64,000 nucleotides of DNA, from positions 1 through 64,000 of the forward strand of contig JAIUNI010000015.1 in assembly GCA_020161935.1 (NCBI GenBank), in the 5' to 3' direction. Shown here one piece after another: positions 49,732-59,964 of the stretch (positions within the stretch are counted from its first letter, which is position 1; each line of letters begins with the position of its first letter). A model generated the notes under the pieces. It was given only the letters and a program-made list of their open reading frames with translations. It had not been told where the DNA came from and did no database searches. The DNA comes from Chloroflexota bacterium. GTDB lineage: Bacteria > Chloroflexota > Anaerolineae > Aggregatilineales > Phototrophicaceae. The position numbers and the translations under genes were made by a program.

Positions 49732-50787
49732 GTGCGTAAAGTATCGTTATTAGCAGTTGCCATTGTCCTTTCCCTTTTAGCCGTCGTTCCAACTTTCGCC
49801 CAAGATACGCAGCCGACAATTGCCGATATTGTGGTGCAGTCCGCCAGCGCGGAAACACCAGAGTTCGCTACACTTTTGGCTGCTGTACAAGCGGCTGACC
49901 CGGCGGTGTTGGAAGCCCTTTCAAACGCCGACGGCGATCCGCTGACCGTGTTTGCCCCGACTGATGCCGCCTTCGCCGCTGTACAAGAAGCGTTGGGCGA
50001 AGAAGCCTTCAACGCGGTACTGGCTGACCCCGCCGCACTGACCAATATTCTGCTGTACCATGTCGTTCCCGGCGCGGTGAAGTCGGCGGATGTGGTTGGC
50101 TTGCTGGAGGCGGCTGGTGAGGACGGACAAGTGACCGTCAAGACGCTGCAAGGCCAACATATCGACATCAGCCAAGACGAAGCCGGTGACATCTACATTG
50201 ATGATGCCAAGCTCAACTTGGAGATGGTGGATATTGAAGCCTCGAACGGTGTGATCCATGTCATCGACAGTGTGATGATGCCCGAAACCCGTACTATCGC
50301 GGACATCGTTGTTGAATCGGCTGGTATGACTGACGCGCCGGAGTTCACCACCCTGCTGACCGCCGTGCAAGCGGCTGATCCGGCAGTATTGGAAACCCTT
50401 TCAAACCCTGACGCGGTGCTGACGGTGTTTGCCCCGACTGACGCGGCTTTCGCAGCGCTGCCTGCTGACACGCTGAACGCGGCGTTGGCTGACCAAGCGA
50501 TGCTGACCAACATTCTGCTGTACCATGTCCATGTGTCCGAAGCGATGGGCGATATGGCGGCGGCTCCGGTGGCGTATGCGGACGTGGCAGCAGCACTGAC
50601 CGCTGACGGTGCGCCGGCTGAAGGCATCACCGTACCGACCGCGCTGGAAGGTCAAAGCCTGACGATTTCGCTGGACGAAGATGGCAACCCTGTCATTAAC
50701 GGCAGCGTCAAGATCGTCGTCCATGACATCGACGCGGCGAACGGTATCATTCACGTCATCGACGCGGTACTGCTGCCCCCGATGTAA
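49732..50787 (+). CDS. Secreted protein with two fasciclin (FAS1) domains
   Basis: A 351-residue exported protein. Signal peptide: RKVSLLAVAIVLSLLAVVPTFAQD. Two FAS1 domains follow (about 28-185 and 188-350), each with TIADIV, a LTVFAPTDAAFAA H1 motif, TNILLYHV and the closing NGVIHVID or NGIIHVID H2 motif. FAS1 proteins mediate adhesion or surface binding. GTG 49732 follows GAAGGAGAG. The two domains are similar, pointing to internal duplication. Confidence 0.92.
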   Translation: MRKVSLLAVAIVLSLLAVVPTFAQDTQPTIADIVVQSASAETPEFATLLAAVQAADPAVLEALSNADGDPLTVFAPTDAAFAAVQEALGEEAFNAVLADPAALTNILLYHVVPGAVKSADVVGLLEAAGEDGQVTVKTLQGQHIDISQDEAGDIYIDDAKLNLEMVDIEASNGVIHVIDSVMMPETRTIADIVVESAGMTDAPEFTTLLTAVQAADPAVLETLSNPDAVLTVFAPTDAAFAALPADTLNAALADQAMLTNILLYHVHVSEAMGDMAAAPVAYADVAAALTADGAPAEGITVPTALEGQSLTISLDEDGNPVINGSVKIVVHDIDAANGIIHVIDAVLLPPM

Positions 50788-50815
50788 TCACCGAATAAAG
50801 ACGTATAAGCGGAAT

Positions 50816-50848
50816 ACAGGGCGAGTGCTTCACTCTCCCTGTTTTTTT
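50816..50848 (+). terminator. Terminator of the FAS1 gene
   Basis: ACAGGGCGAGTG and CACTCTCCCTGT form a hairpin with a three-base loop and seven T residues. Confidence 0.85.
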
Positions 50849-50903
50849 GCTTGACAAGCACCGAGGCACGTGGCAAAGTGGCGGATATATCACCTGCAAG
50901 AAG

Positions 50904-50992
50904 ATGAGGCAAACTGATGAGCATCGACGTGGGGCAGATCAGCGCCTCATTTACGCTGGCAAGGCGGATTTAGGTATCAGCAAGGGCTAGCG
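50904..50992 (+). ncRNA. Structured-looking leader before the epimerase gene
   Basis: ATGAGGC (50904-50910) pairs with GCCTCAT (50944-50950), and inside them CTGAT (50914) pairs with ATCAG (50938), leaving an AAA bulge. A second stem, CGCTGGC (50954-50960) with GCTAGCG (50986-50992), follows at once. It lies between the FAS1 terminator and the gene start at 51043. The layout suggests a two-stem leader RNA. It matches no riboswitch I know; the GGCAAAC start is only loosely reminiscent of class I cyclic-di-GMP switches, whose other conserved bases are absent. Confidence 0.4.
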
Positions 50993-51042
50993 GCTTGAAT
51001 GTTGCAGAGTGAATAGCCGCCGAAGGAAAGCACAACCGCACT

Positions 51043-51618
51043 ATGACGATGAAAGACGAAACCACGCAGCTCCTACTGCCCATCCACCCGATCACGATTG
51101 AGGGTGTGTACGTGGCGACCATCCGCGCCTACGAGGACGAACGCGGGCGGTTTATGGAAACGTTCCGCCGTGAATGGTTCCCGACGGTCAATTGGGATCG
51201 CATCCAGAGCAACCGTTCGGATAGCAAGGCGGGGGTGCTGCGCGGGCTGCATTACCACCATCACCAGATCGACTACTGGTATGTGCCGCGCGGCTTGGTG
51301 CGGGTGGGCATGGTTGACCTGCGCCCGAACTCCAAGACGTATATGGTGACGCACACCATGGAGATCGGCGAGAAGCACAATCTTGGCGTGTTCATCCCCA
51401 TCGGCGTGGCGCACGGCTTCTACGCTGTGACCGACGCGACGCTGATGTATACCGTGAACAACTACTACAACGGTGGCAAGGATGAGAACGGTGTGGCGTG
51501 GAACGACCCTGACATCAACCTCGACTGGGGTTTGAACGGCGCAAGCCCGCTGCTGTCGCCGCGTGACGTGCAAAACCGTTTTCTGCGGGATATTCCGCCG
51601 GAAGAACGACCGCAGTAA
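51043..51618 (+). CDS. dTDP-4-dehydrorhamnose 3,5-epimerase family protein (RmlC-like)
   Basis: A 191-residue cupin of the RmlC type. VLRGLHYHH (near 66-74, catalytic His region), LVRVGMVDLRPNS, FIPIGVAHGFYAVTDATLMYTVNNYYN and the closing NDPDINLDWG are the family marks. It would convert a keto-sugar nucleotide in deoxysugar synthesis. No rmlA, B or D gene is near. The gene has its own structured leader and strong terminator. Confidence 0.87.
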   Translation: MTMKDETTQLLLPIHPITIEGVYVATIRAYEDERGRFMETFRREWFPTVNWDRIQSNRSDSKAGVLRGLHYHHHQIDYWYVPRGLVRVGMVDLRPNSKTYMVTHTMEIGEKHNLGVFIPIGVAHGFYAVTDATLMYTVNNYYNGGKDENGVAWNDPDINLDWGLNGASPLLSPRDVQNRFLRDIPPEERPQ

Positions 51619-51622
51619 AAAT

Positions 51623-51657
51623 AAAAACCGGATGGCACATCGACCATCCGGTTTTTG
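51623..51657. terminator. Strong bidirectional terminator
   Basis: AAAAACCGGATGG pairs exactly with CCATCCGGTTTTT around eight bases, between convergent genes ending at 51618 and 51710. Confidence 0.88.
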
Positions 51658-51709
51658 ATTCGTGTGATTATCAGGGTGTAGGGTTTACCGGCGGCAAACC
51701 CTTACTCAT

Positions 51710-54700
51710 TTAATTGAGGTAGTCGCGCAGCCCTTCGATGAACTCGCCGTAGTTCTCCTGACTGAGGTCGGTCTTGTAGATGACCTGCACGTCACTGAGC
51801 TTATCCTGTTCGTCGGCGTTCAGCGTTTCGGCGGTCACGATCATCACTGGAATGCTGGCGGTTTCAGGGTTATTCCGCAGTTCTTCCAACACCTCGAAGC
51901 CGTCTTTCTCCGGCATCCGCAGGTCGAGGATGACGAGGTTCGGGCGGCGGCGGGCGACCAGCGAAATGCCTTCCTGAGCGTTATGCGCGGTGATGATGCG
52001 GTACTTTCCGGCTTCTTCCAGTGCTTGCTGTACGATACGCTGGCTTTCCGGCTGGTCGTCGATAATCAGGATGCGCTCGGTTTGGCTTTCCGCGAGGGCT
52101 TTGCGGACAACATCGACCAATTGATCCGGCGTGAAGGGGCGCTGGAGGAAGCCGAATGCACCCGCAGCCTTCGCCCGTTGGCTGGAGTCGTCCAGCGCCA
52201 GCACGATCACCGGAATATCGCGGGTGTCGTCGCGTTCCTGCAAGCGGCCAAGAATATCCCAACTCGCGCCTTTGGAGAAGTCGGCATCCATCACGATTAA
52301 CATCGGACGCAGACCGCTTGCCATCGCTTCGGCTTCCAGCGGGATCGACGCGGTGAAGATGTCGAAGGACTCGCGCTGTAAGGCACGGCGGAGCTGATCG
52401 ACCATATCGGGGTTATCTTCGATGAGCAGGATCTGGCGCGTGGGCGGCATGGGTGGCATGGTCATGGTCGAGTGCTTATCAGCCTTTTGCAGCTTCTCGT
52501 AGTTTTCGACCACCGACGGGTTCAACTGCTGTGTGTTCAGGTTCTTGCCGTTCATGGGCGCGGGTGAGGGCGGCGCGGTGATGGCGTTCATCAGCGATGT
52601 CGCGCGTTTGTCCTTTTCGGCCTGTTGGATGGCCGCTTCTTCATCGTCGCCACCTTCTTCCTCGGCGGCGGATGGTGGGTTCAGCGGCAGGGTGATGCTA
52701 AAGGTCGAACCGGTGTTGACGACCGACGACACGAGCATTTGCCCACCCTGCATCTCGATCAGGTTCTTGGCAATCGGCAGACCGAGGCCGGTACCGCCGA
52801 CGGTGCGGGTGAGGGATGAGTCAACCTGACGGAAGGCTTCGAACAGCAGCGGAATATCCTTTTCGGCGATACCAATACCCGTGTCTAGAACATCGACGCG
52901 CATCATATCCACGCCGAGATCTTTCTGGTGTTCGAGGTATACGCGCAGGGTAATGCTGCCTTCCTGCGTGAACTTGGAAGCGTTCGACACCAGATTGAGC
53001 AGCACCTGACGGGTACGGAATTCGTCGCCGTAAACTTTCGGTAGGCCGGACGCGACTTCGAGCCGCATATCGACCGGCTTGTCTTTAATCAGACCGATAC
53101 CAATCGACCGCACGCCTTCAACCACGCCCTTGATGTCGAAGTAATCGGCGTGAACATCCATCTTACCGGAGTTGATCTTGGCTTGGTCGAGCACGTCGTT
53201 GATGAGGCCGAGCAAGTGCGTACCGCTGTTGTAGATGGTGTTCAAGTCTTGCTCTTGCATTTCGGTCAGCGGGCCGTCGATACCTTTCAAGATCACGCGG
53301 CTGAAACCGATGATCGAGTTGAGCGGTGTACGCAGCTCATGGCTCATGTTTGCGAGGAAGTCACTCTTGAGGCGGTCCAGTTCGCGGAGCTGTTCGTTGG
53401 AGCGCTGCACTTGTTCCAGTAGGCGCGTGTTCTGGACGATGCTGGAGAGACTGTTGGTGAGCGCACCCATGAGGTTCAGTGTTTCGGCGGTGAAGGCACC
53501 TATGCCGCTGTCTTCGAGGGCGATGATACCGATGGTGCGGTAGCCGAAGATCATGGGGACGGCGATGGCAGACTTGGCCTCGGTTGAAATGGGAATATAG
53601 GACGGTTCTTCTTCAAGGTTGGCGAAAATGCGCGGCTCGCCGTTGACGGCGACAAGGCTCAAGGCGTTATCCGAGTTACCGACCAAGATTTCCGAGAGTT
53701 CGGAAAGGGGTTGGTCAGAGCCGGAAAGCGCCGCCGCCCGCAGCAGGGTATAACTTTCGCCGTACTGGTCGGTGTAGCTTTCGGAGAGGTACATGCTGGC
53801 GTTGAGGGCGTTGAGCGACTCGCGCACCAGCGTCGCCACGTCTTGCAGAGACTCGCCCAGCGTCTTGTCGCCGGAGGCCGATGCGGTGGTGGTGACGTTG
53901 AACAAGAAGCCCATTTCGCGTGCGCGGTTTTCCGCTTGTTCGAACAGGCGGGCGTTATCCAGCGCGACCGAAATTTGGTTGGCGAGGGTGGTCAACACTG
54001 TCACGTCGTCGTCACCGAAGGCGTTGGGGGTGTTCGACTGCACGTCGAGCGCACCGGCGATACGCCCCTTCACGATGATGGGCAGCGCCATTTCGGAACG
54101 GGTCAGCGGCAGGTAAGGGTTCGGGCGGTGGACGACGTGCGCGTCCGCCGTGTCGAGCGCGACCACGGGATGACCGGTAGTGGTCACCTGACCGATAACG
54201 GATTTCGAGCCTTTCGCCAGCTTGTGATTAATCGCCAACAACTGCCGCCCCGGTTCGCCGGTGCTGGCGCGAAGTTCGGCGAATTGGTCTTTGCTGTCCA
54301 TCAGGAAAATCTGAACATGGTCGTAATGGAACGCATCGCGGATGAGGTCTACCAGACGCGGCAGCAGGACGTTCAGGTCAAGGATGGAGTTCGCGATTTG
54401 GCTCACTTCCGCCGAGATCGAAAGCTGACGCGCACGGCGGTCGGTTTGTTCGAGCAGGCGGGTGGCTTCCATTGAAAGGGATGCCTGTTCCGCAAACGAT
54501 TGGAAGATACGGCGGTCGCGTTCGGTGTGGGTGAAGGGCTGCGACGAGGCGATCCAGATGACACCCAGCGAGCGATTAGCGGACTTCAACGGGATAACAG
54601 CGAGTGAACGGGCATCGGTGCTTTCCAGCCCCATCCGTTCGAGTTCGCTCAAGTCTTCTTCGAGCGACACATCGTCAATGGTCAGCAGAGTCGGGGTTGA

Positions 54701-57700
54701 AACCTGCCGCCACGCCGGGAATTGGTCGGGATTGAGCGTCACACCGAGCAGGTTGATACCCATCTGGCTGTCGGCCTGCCAATTAGAGACCACGACCAGA
54801 TCGTTGCTGTTGGTTTCGGTTGCCGGAAGCGCCATGAAAATCTGGTTGGCATTCGGGACGCGCAGTTTATTGATGACCGCATCCACAATTTGCTGCGGTG
54901 AGGTGGCGTTGGCAAGTGTACGGCTGGTTTCGTACAGAATGGTGGCTTCTTCGAATGACGCTTCGGTACGGACTTGCAGGTTACGGTTATCCAGCGCGAC
55001 GGCGGCGTTATCGGCCAGCGTCGAGAGGAAGCGTTCGTTGTCGTTGCTGAAGTCGAGCGTCCGGTTATAGAGGACGACGATCCACCCTTGTAGAATGTCA
55101 CGGGTACGCATCGGTATGACGGCCAGCGACTCGATCCCCTGATCGATAAATTCTTGCTGTTGTTCGGGCGTGATGTCGGTCTGCGCGTGCATATTCGAGA
55201 TCATCAGCATTTCAGAACGGAACAAGTCCTGCGGCAGATTGAACTGTTCCGGCGAGAGCAAGCCGCGTACGGGCTTCAACGCGCCTGTGGTTTCATCCAG
55301 CAAGACGATGTAGCCATCCATCGGGTCGATCATGTAGAGCTGGGCGATGGCGGCATCGAGCGCGTCTTCGAGCGAGGGGGCTTCGGAGAGCGACCGCGTG
55401 GCTTCGTAGAGCGAAATCTGTTCACGCAAGCTGTTTTGCAGCGTGTTTTCGAGGCCGCGCAGGTTGCTGATGTCTTGGAAGGCGGCGATGATCGAGGTGA
55501 CGTTGCCGCGTGCATCGTAAATGGGGGCGGCGTTCAGCAGCAGGTCATTCTGGAAGTCGTCATTCACGACCGCGATGTCGTCGCCGAAGGCCGCGATACC
55601 ACTGGCCGCCGCGATGTTGATCGGCAGTTCGGCTTCGGGGTAGTGAACGTTGGTTCCGGTGCGGATGAGGTTGTAGTCGGCGACGTTGAACGGCGCACTG
55701 TAGTTGATGGGCTTACCCAGTAGCTGCTCGGCCTGCGCGTTGGCCTGGATGGGCTTGAGGGTATGCGGGTCCAGTACGACGATACCGGTGGGCATGGTTT
55801 CCAAGATTGAGCGCAGGTATTCGCGTTCTTGCTCTGCGGCGTGGAACAAGCGCCGATTTTCGATGGCGACAGCGACCTGCGCGGCGAGGGTACGGACAAG
55901 CTGTTCATCAGCTTCGTCCATATCGCGCGACTCCAGCGAGCGACCGACCAACAGCGCACCGGCGGTTTGATCGCTGGTGTAAATCGGCGTGACGATATGC
56001 TTACCCACAGCGGTAGTCAACCCATCCTGCTTATCGGCAAAGGCCGGGTAGCCGGTCGGGTCGTTGACCACGATCATCTGGCGGGTACGCAGCGCATCGA
56101 CAATCGAGTGTTCGCTGCTTTGCAGGTTATAACCCGTTGGGCTGAAGGCTTCTGCATCAACAGCGTTAAAGCTACTGACGGTATCCAGCACATTCGCGTC
56201 GTCATTGTTGTTCAAAATGAGCAGCCAGCGGTCGTAACCGGCGGGTTCGGCGACACGCTCGAACACCTGCGAAATGTTCTGTTCGAAATCCGCCGACACC
56301 TGATTCGCCAACTGACCGACTTCCGCCAGCGCGAGCGCCCGTTGGGCTTCGGCCTGTGCTTCGTCGAACAGCATTCTGTTCTCGACCGCAATCGCGACTT
56401 GATCGCTCACCGCGCGGATGAAGCGAACAAACTGCTCGTCAAAGGCCATCGGTGCATCCGACACGCAAACGACCGCGCCTAACCATTGACGTTGGGTTTG
56501 CATCGGGATAACGACCCCGCTGACCGCACCCCATGAACGCAGGGCTTGTTGAACCGGATTGGCGTGGGGCAGTTCGACATTCAAGTCGGCGAAGTAAACG
56601 GTGTCGTCGGCTTCGGCGATCAAGGCACTGACGGGCAGTGCTTCGGCGTTCAGGCGCAGCCCCTCGCGAACGGGCGAGTCCGCCAACGGCTGCCGTTCCC
56701 ACATATAGGCGACATCGAAGTAAGCAGCGCTCAAGCTCGCCGTTGGGCCAGCCAACAGCACCCACATCCTACTGAGCTGCGCGGACTGCGCCAGATGTTC
56801 GCTGGCGGCTGCGTACACGGCGGCTACATCCTGTGCGCTGGTGATGGCGCGGCTGGCGGTATACAGGCGGCGGGTTTCATCCAATGCGGACGAGGTTTGT
56901 TGCAGCAGGCGTTGGTTTTCCAACACGGTGCTGATCTGCCCCGAAAGCGCCTTGTAAATTTCGTAGTCTTCCGCCGAGATGACGTAGTTGCGCGGGCTGT
57001 GGACGTAGAGCATCGCAATCGGTTGGTTGGCGCTGAACAGCGGGAATATATGAGTATGCCCGCCCAGAATATCCACTGATTGGGTGTCCCGCTTCCGCAG
57101 GGGTGAATCTTCCGGCACGACCAGCGCTTGCAGCGAGTCGGCGACGACGGCACGCCCATCTTCCGCGCGGGCGACGATGCGTACCAGCGTCGGCCAACCG
57201 CTGGGGTCAAGCTGACCTTCTAGCAAGCCGAGTTCGTAGCGCATGTTAATTTCAGGGTTGGCCGCTTGCACCGCGCGAATGAGTTCGATGGCGGTTTGCG
57301 AGGTGTTGATGTGGCGGCTGGCGGCGTACAAACGCTCGATCTGGTTGAGGGTGAGTTCCGTCTGGCGGATGAGCAAGCGGTTATCAATCGCAACACCCGC
57401 TTGGTCGATCAACGCGGTATAGATACGACCGTCGCTCTCGGTGAACTGCCGCGCGTCGGTAAAGAGCAGTGTGAGGATGCCGCGCCACTGACCACGCACG
57501 CTAAAGGGGATGAAAATCGCTGCCCGCGCGTCCAACAAGCGCAGCGTCCCTTTGAGTTCACTGTCGAGGCGGTTATCCCGCGCGGTGTCGGTGATGACTT
57601 TCACCTGCATGTCGCGCAGGCTGGCGAGGAACGGCGAGTCCTCGATATTCATTTGCAGTTCGCCGCCCGTGCGGATGGTATGCTCGTCGGCGTACCAATC

Positions 57701-59908
57701 CGCCGCGAGTTGCAACCACGGGCTGTCCGTCTCGGTCGTGCTTTCTTCAAAGATCCATATTTGCCCGCTGGCGGCATCCGACGTGACGGCTTGGATGACG
57801 GCTTTGACCACATCGGTGAGTTCGGTGGCTTCGTTCAGCATCCGACTGAGCTGGTACAGCACCGAGGTAATGGTGAGGCTGGACTGGGTTTCTTGGAAGA
57901 GACGCGCACCTTCAATCGCCAAGCCCACACGGTCAGCCACCGCCCGCAGCACGGCATGGTCGCCGATGGTGAAGGGCATCCCCTCCGGCGCAGCCGCCGC
58001 TAAGGTTCCGATGACCTCACCGCGAATGGTGATGGGGGCGCTGAGGGCGGTAATATCCTCAACCGGCTTCAAGTTTTGCTGCACGTCGATGAGGTTGTAC
58101 TGGTAGGACTCGGCTAACTCGAACCGTTCTTCGGTTTCCGACCATGCGGAGCGGGTGAGGCGGCGGTTGAGGCTGTCCTCCTGCTCGATTCGCGATTGAT
58201 ACTGGCTGACCTGCCGCATGGTTTGAAGCGTCAAACCGAGTTGGTCGGTGATGAGTTGCAGCACGGCGACTTCTTCATTACTGAACAAACGCGGGTTGTT
58301 GTTGTGCAGATCCAGCGCACCGATGATTTGCCCACCAGCCATCAGCGCGACCACGATCTGTGCGCGGGTTTCTGGCAGGGCGGGGTTGGCAATATAGGGA
58401 ACATCGCCGGGGTTGACCGTATCGCTAATGATGACCGGGCGACCGAACGCCGTGACTTTACCAACAGGCGAGTCAAAACCCACCTGTACCGGATACCCCT
58501 GTTCAACCAGCCGTTTGCCAATTAACCCGCGGCTGTAGGCTAAGTAGGCGTTCAGCCCAATATCATCCAGCAGGAAGATTTGACCGTGATACAGCTTGAA
58601 GGAGTCGCAAACGCGCTCGATCACGCGCTCGAAGATGGCATCACGCTCGCCCAGCGTGTTCATTTCGCGGTTGATGTCGGCGGCGAGCTGCAAACGGCGC
58701 TGGTTAGTTTGGATGTTTTCTTCCAACTCGGCGGAAAGATCGGTCATACGGCGCGAGATGTGTTTGAACGAGTCGGTCAGTTGTCCGAGTTCGTCGTTAT
58801 GGGCCATCGGTGGCAGCGTGTCGTTGGCTTGCCCCGCCGCGAGGTTGTAGGCGAGCGCCCGTGTCGCGCTGAGGGGCAGCAGCCACTTATTGATGACGCG
58901 GCTGATGAGATAAAGGGCTGCCACACACGCCAGCGTACCAACGACCGCGATTAAGGCCATGCCATTGATACCGGCGGCGATACCGGCGTTACCCCGATCC
59001 GCCAACAGCAGTGTCCACGGCATATCCGGCATACCATAAGCGGGAACCACACGTGACGCGGCGATGCCATCGGTCAAATCGGCCAAGCGGAAACCGTTGG
59101 GGTTATCCCTGACCAATTGGCTCAACGGCGCATCCAATTCGGCAAGCGGCCTACCCGTTTCGAGCAGGATGCCATTGCTGCTGACGAGATACCAAGACTG
59201 TTGAGCCGCGCTTTCGTTCAGCTTGACGAGATTGAGCAGTTCATTGGAGGCATTGGCTTCAAGGGCGATGAAACCCACTGTACGATTATTTTGAAGGCGA
59301 TCAATAATCGGGGCGAACAAGGTTAAGCTGGCTGTCGGCGATTCCGGTTCGGTGCGGTTGTAACTCAGCGGTGTATAGGTCGTGACTTCACGGCTGATGG
59401 CGTTAAAGAAGGGGTCTGCCGCATACTGGTTATTATCCGCCGGATAGCTGCTGGTGAGGAAGCCGCGTTCATTATTGATTTCGACCCACACCGAGCCTTG
59501 CACGGTGATGAACTGCATCCGGTTGTAAAAGGTTGCGTTCTGGTTCGCGACTTCGAGCAGTTGGTCGGCTAATTTCGCCTGTAGCTGCACGGCCTGTGTC
59601 CGCCGGTTCGCGCCGGTGTTCGAAGCCACCGTGCCTAACTCGCGGCTGACATCCAAGCGGCTGAGGTAGGTTGAATCCGCGTTCAGCTTATTGAAGAAGC
59701 TATCCACGATGGCGGCGCGTTCATCCAGCGTGAGCGCTAAGTCCCCCGCGACTTGCGAGGACAGATTTTGGCGGTAAAGAATCACCGCGATGGCCGTCAT
59801 CACCACAAAGCCAATGATGAGGATGGGCGCAATCCGCCGCATCATCTGGCGCTGTAGGGAATTTGATTTTCTCGTTCGGTTTTTATTCCGCGACATTGTT
59901 TTAATCAT
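51710..59908 (-). CDS. Giant hybrid histidine kinase with about nine GAF domains, PAS and two receivers
   Basis: A 2732-residue membrane kinase. Order: helix at about 27-45, an outside sensor part to about 310, a second helix near 315-340, HAMP, then a run of GAF domains from about 405. A truncated GAF-like piece lies near 620, a PAS near 1370 (LRSILETMPTGIVVLDPHT), and further GAFs to about 2160. HisKA has His2190 in NMSHELRTPLNS; the ATPase has NLVSNASKFTQ, DTGIGI and GGTGLGLPIAK. Two receiver domains follow: Asp2541 in LIVMDADF and Asp2662 in LVILDLRMP. Many GAF units resemble each other, indicating internal expansion. It is the last gene of a co-directional set, 56 bases after the previous one. 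It may phosphorylate itself and pass phosphate to its receivers; signals unknown. Confidence 0.88.
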   Translation of the reverse strand: MIKTMSRNKNRTRKSNSLQRQMMRRIAPILIIGFVVMTAIAVILYRQNLSSQVAGDLALTLDERAAIVDSFFNKLNADSTYLSRLDVSRELGTVASNTGANRRTQAVQLQAKLADQLLEVANQNATFYNRMQFITVQGSVWVEINNERGFLTSSYPADNNQYAADPFFNAISREVTTYTPLSYNRTEPESPTASLTLFAPIIDRLQNNRTVGFIALEANASNELLNLVKLNESAAQQSWYLVSSNGILLETGRPLAELDAPLSQLVRDNPNGFRLADLTDGIAASRVVPAYGMPDMPWTLLLADRGNAGIAAGINGMALIAVVGTLACVAALYLISRVINKWLLPLSATRALAYNLAAGQANDTLPPMAHNDELGQLTDSFKHISRRMTDLSAELEENIQTNQRRLQLAADINREMNTLGERDAIFERVIERVCDSFKLYHGQIFLLDDIGLNAYLAYSRGLIGKRLVEQGYPVQVGFDSPVGKVTAFGRPVIISDTVNPGDVPYIANPALPETRAQIVVALMAGGQIIGALDLHNNNPRLFSNEEVAVLQLITDQLGLTLQTMRQVSQYQSRIEQEDSLNRRLTRSAWSETEERFELAESYQYNLIDVQQNLKPVEDITALSAPITIRGEVIGTLAAAAPEGMPFTIGDHAVLRAVADRVGLAIEGARLFQETQSSLTITSVLYQLSRMLNEATELTDVVKAVIQAVTSDAASGQIWIFEESTTETDSPWLQLAADWYADEHTIRTGGELQMNIEDSPFLASLRDMQVKVITDTARDNRLDSELKGTLRLLDARAAIFIPFSVRGQWRGILTLLFTDARQFTESDGRIYTALIDQAGVAIDNRLLIRQTELTLNQIERLYAASRHINTSQTAIELIRAVQAANPEINMRYELGLLEGQLDPSGWPTLVRIVARAEDGRAVVADSLQALVVPEDSPLRKRDTQSVDILGGHTHIFPLFSANQPIAMLYVHSPRNYVISAEDYEIYKALSGQISTVLENQRLLQQTSSALDETRRLYTASRAITSAQDVAAVYAAASEHLAQSAQLSRMWVLLAGPTASLSAAYFDVAYMWERQPLADSPVREGLRLNAEALPVSALIAEADDTVYFADLNVELPHANPVQQALRSWGAVSGVVIPMQTQRQWLGAVVCVSDAPMAFDEQFVRFIRAVSDQVAIAVENRMLFDEAQAEAQRALALAEVGQLANQVSADFEQNISQVFERVAEPAGYDRWLLILNNNDDANVLDTVSSFNAVDAEAFSPTGYNLQSSEHSIVDALRTRQMIVVNDPTGYPAFADKQDGLTTAVGKHIVTPIYTSDQTAGALLVGRSLESRDMDEADEQLVRTLAAQVAVAIENRRLFHAAEQEREYLRSILETMPTGIVVLDPHTLKPIQANAQAEQLLGKPINYSAPFNVADYNLIRTGTNVHYPEAELPINIAAASGIAAFGDDIAVVNDDFQNDLLLNAAPIYDARGNVTSIIAAFQDISNLRGLENTLQNSLREQISLYEATRSLSEAPSLEDALDAAIAQLYMIDPMDGYIVLLDETTGALKPVRGLLSPEQFNLPQDLFRSEMLMISNMHAQTDITPEQQQEFIDQGIESLAVIPMRTRDILQGWIVVLYNRTLDFSNDNERFLSTLADNAAVALDNRNLQVRTEASFEEATILYETSRTLANATSPQQIVDAVINKLRVPNANQIFMALPATETNSNDLVVVSNWQADSQMGINLLGVTLNPDQFPAWRQVSTPTLLTIDDVSLEEDLSELERMGLESTDARSLAVIPLKSANRSLGVIWIASSQPFTHTERDRRIFQSFAEQASLSMEATRLLEQTDRRARQLSISAEVSQIANSILDLNVLLPRLVDLIRDAFHYDHVQIFLMDSKDQFAELRASTGEPGRQLLAINHKLAKGSKSVIGQVTTTGHPVVALDTADAHVVHRPNPYLPLTRSEMALPIIVKGRIAGALDVQSNTPNAFGDDDVTVLTTLANQISVALDNARLFEQAENRAREMGFLFNVTTTASASGDKTLGESLQDVATLVRESLNALNASMYLSESYTDQYGESYTLLRAAALSGSDQPLSELSEILVGNSDNALSLVAVNGEPRIFANLEEEPSYIPISTEAKSAIAVPMIFGYRTIGIIALEDSGIGAFTAETLNLMGALTNSLSSIVQNTRLLEQVQRSNEQLRELDRLKSDFLANMSHELRTPLNSIIGFSRVILKGIDGPLTEMQEQDLNTIYNSGTHLLGLINDVLDQAKINSGKMDVHADYFDIKGVVEGVRSIGIGLIKDKPVDMRLEVASGLPKVYGDEFRTRQVLLNLVSNASKFTQEGSITLRVYLEHQKDLGVDMMRVDVLDTGIGIAEKDIPLLFEAFRQVDSSLTRTVGGTGLGLPIAKNLIEMQGGQMLVSSVVNTGSTFSITLPLNPPSAAEEEGGDDEEAAIQQAEKDKRATSLMNAITAPPSPAPMNGKNLNTQQLNPSVVENYEKLQKADKHSTMTMPPMPPTRQILLIEDNPDMVDQLRRALQRESFDIFTASIPLEAEAMASGLRPMLIVMDADFSKGASWDILGRLQERDDTRDIPVIVLALDDSSQRAKAAGAFGFLQRPFTPDQLVDVVRKALAESQTERILIIDDQPESQRIVQQALEEAGKYRIITAHNAQEGISLVARRRPNLVILDLRMPEKDGFEVLEELRNNPETASIPVMIVTAETLNADEQDKLSDVQVIYKTDLSQENYGEFIEGLRDYLN

Positions 59909-59964
59909 CTGTCGTTCTCATACTTGGTTATTCTTAGCATACGATAAATCGCTCTGTCAGACGC

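Noticed and set aside
50904..50992. Assignment of the leader as a class I cyclic-di-GMP or glutamine riboswitch
   Set aside because: Only GGCAAAC resembles the former; the other conserved bases and tetraloop/receptor are absent. The latter's GGAAGUAGG core is missing.
53711..54475. Long plus-strand frames across the giant kinase gene
   Set aside because: They are antisense shadows in GC-rich coding sequence; the minus-strand frame has clear domain motifs over its entire length.
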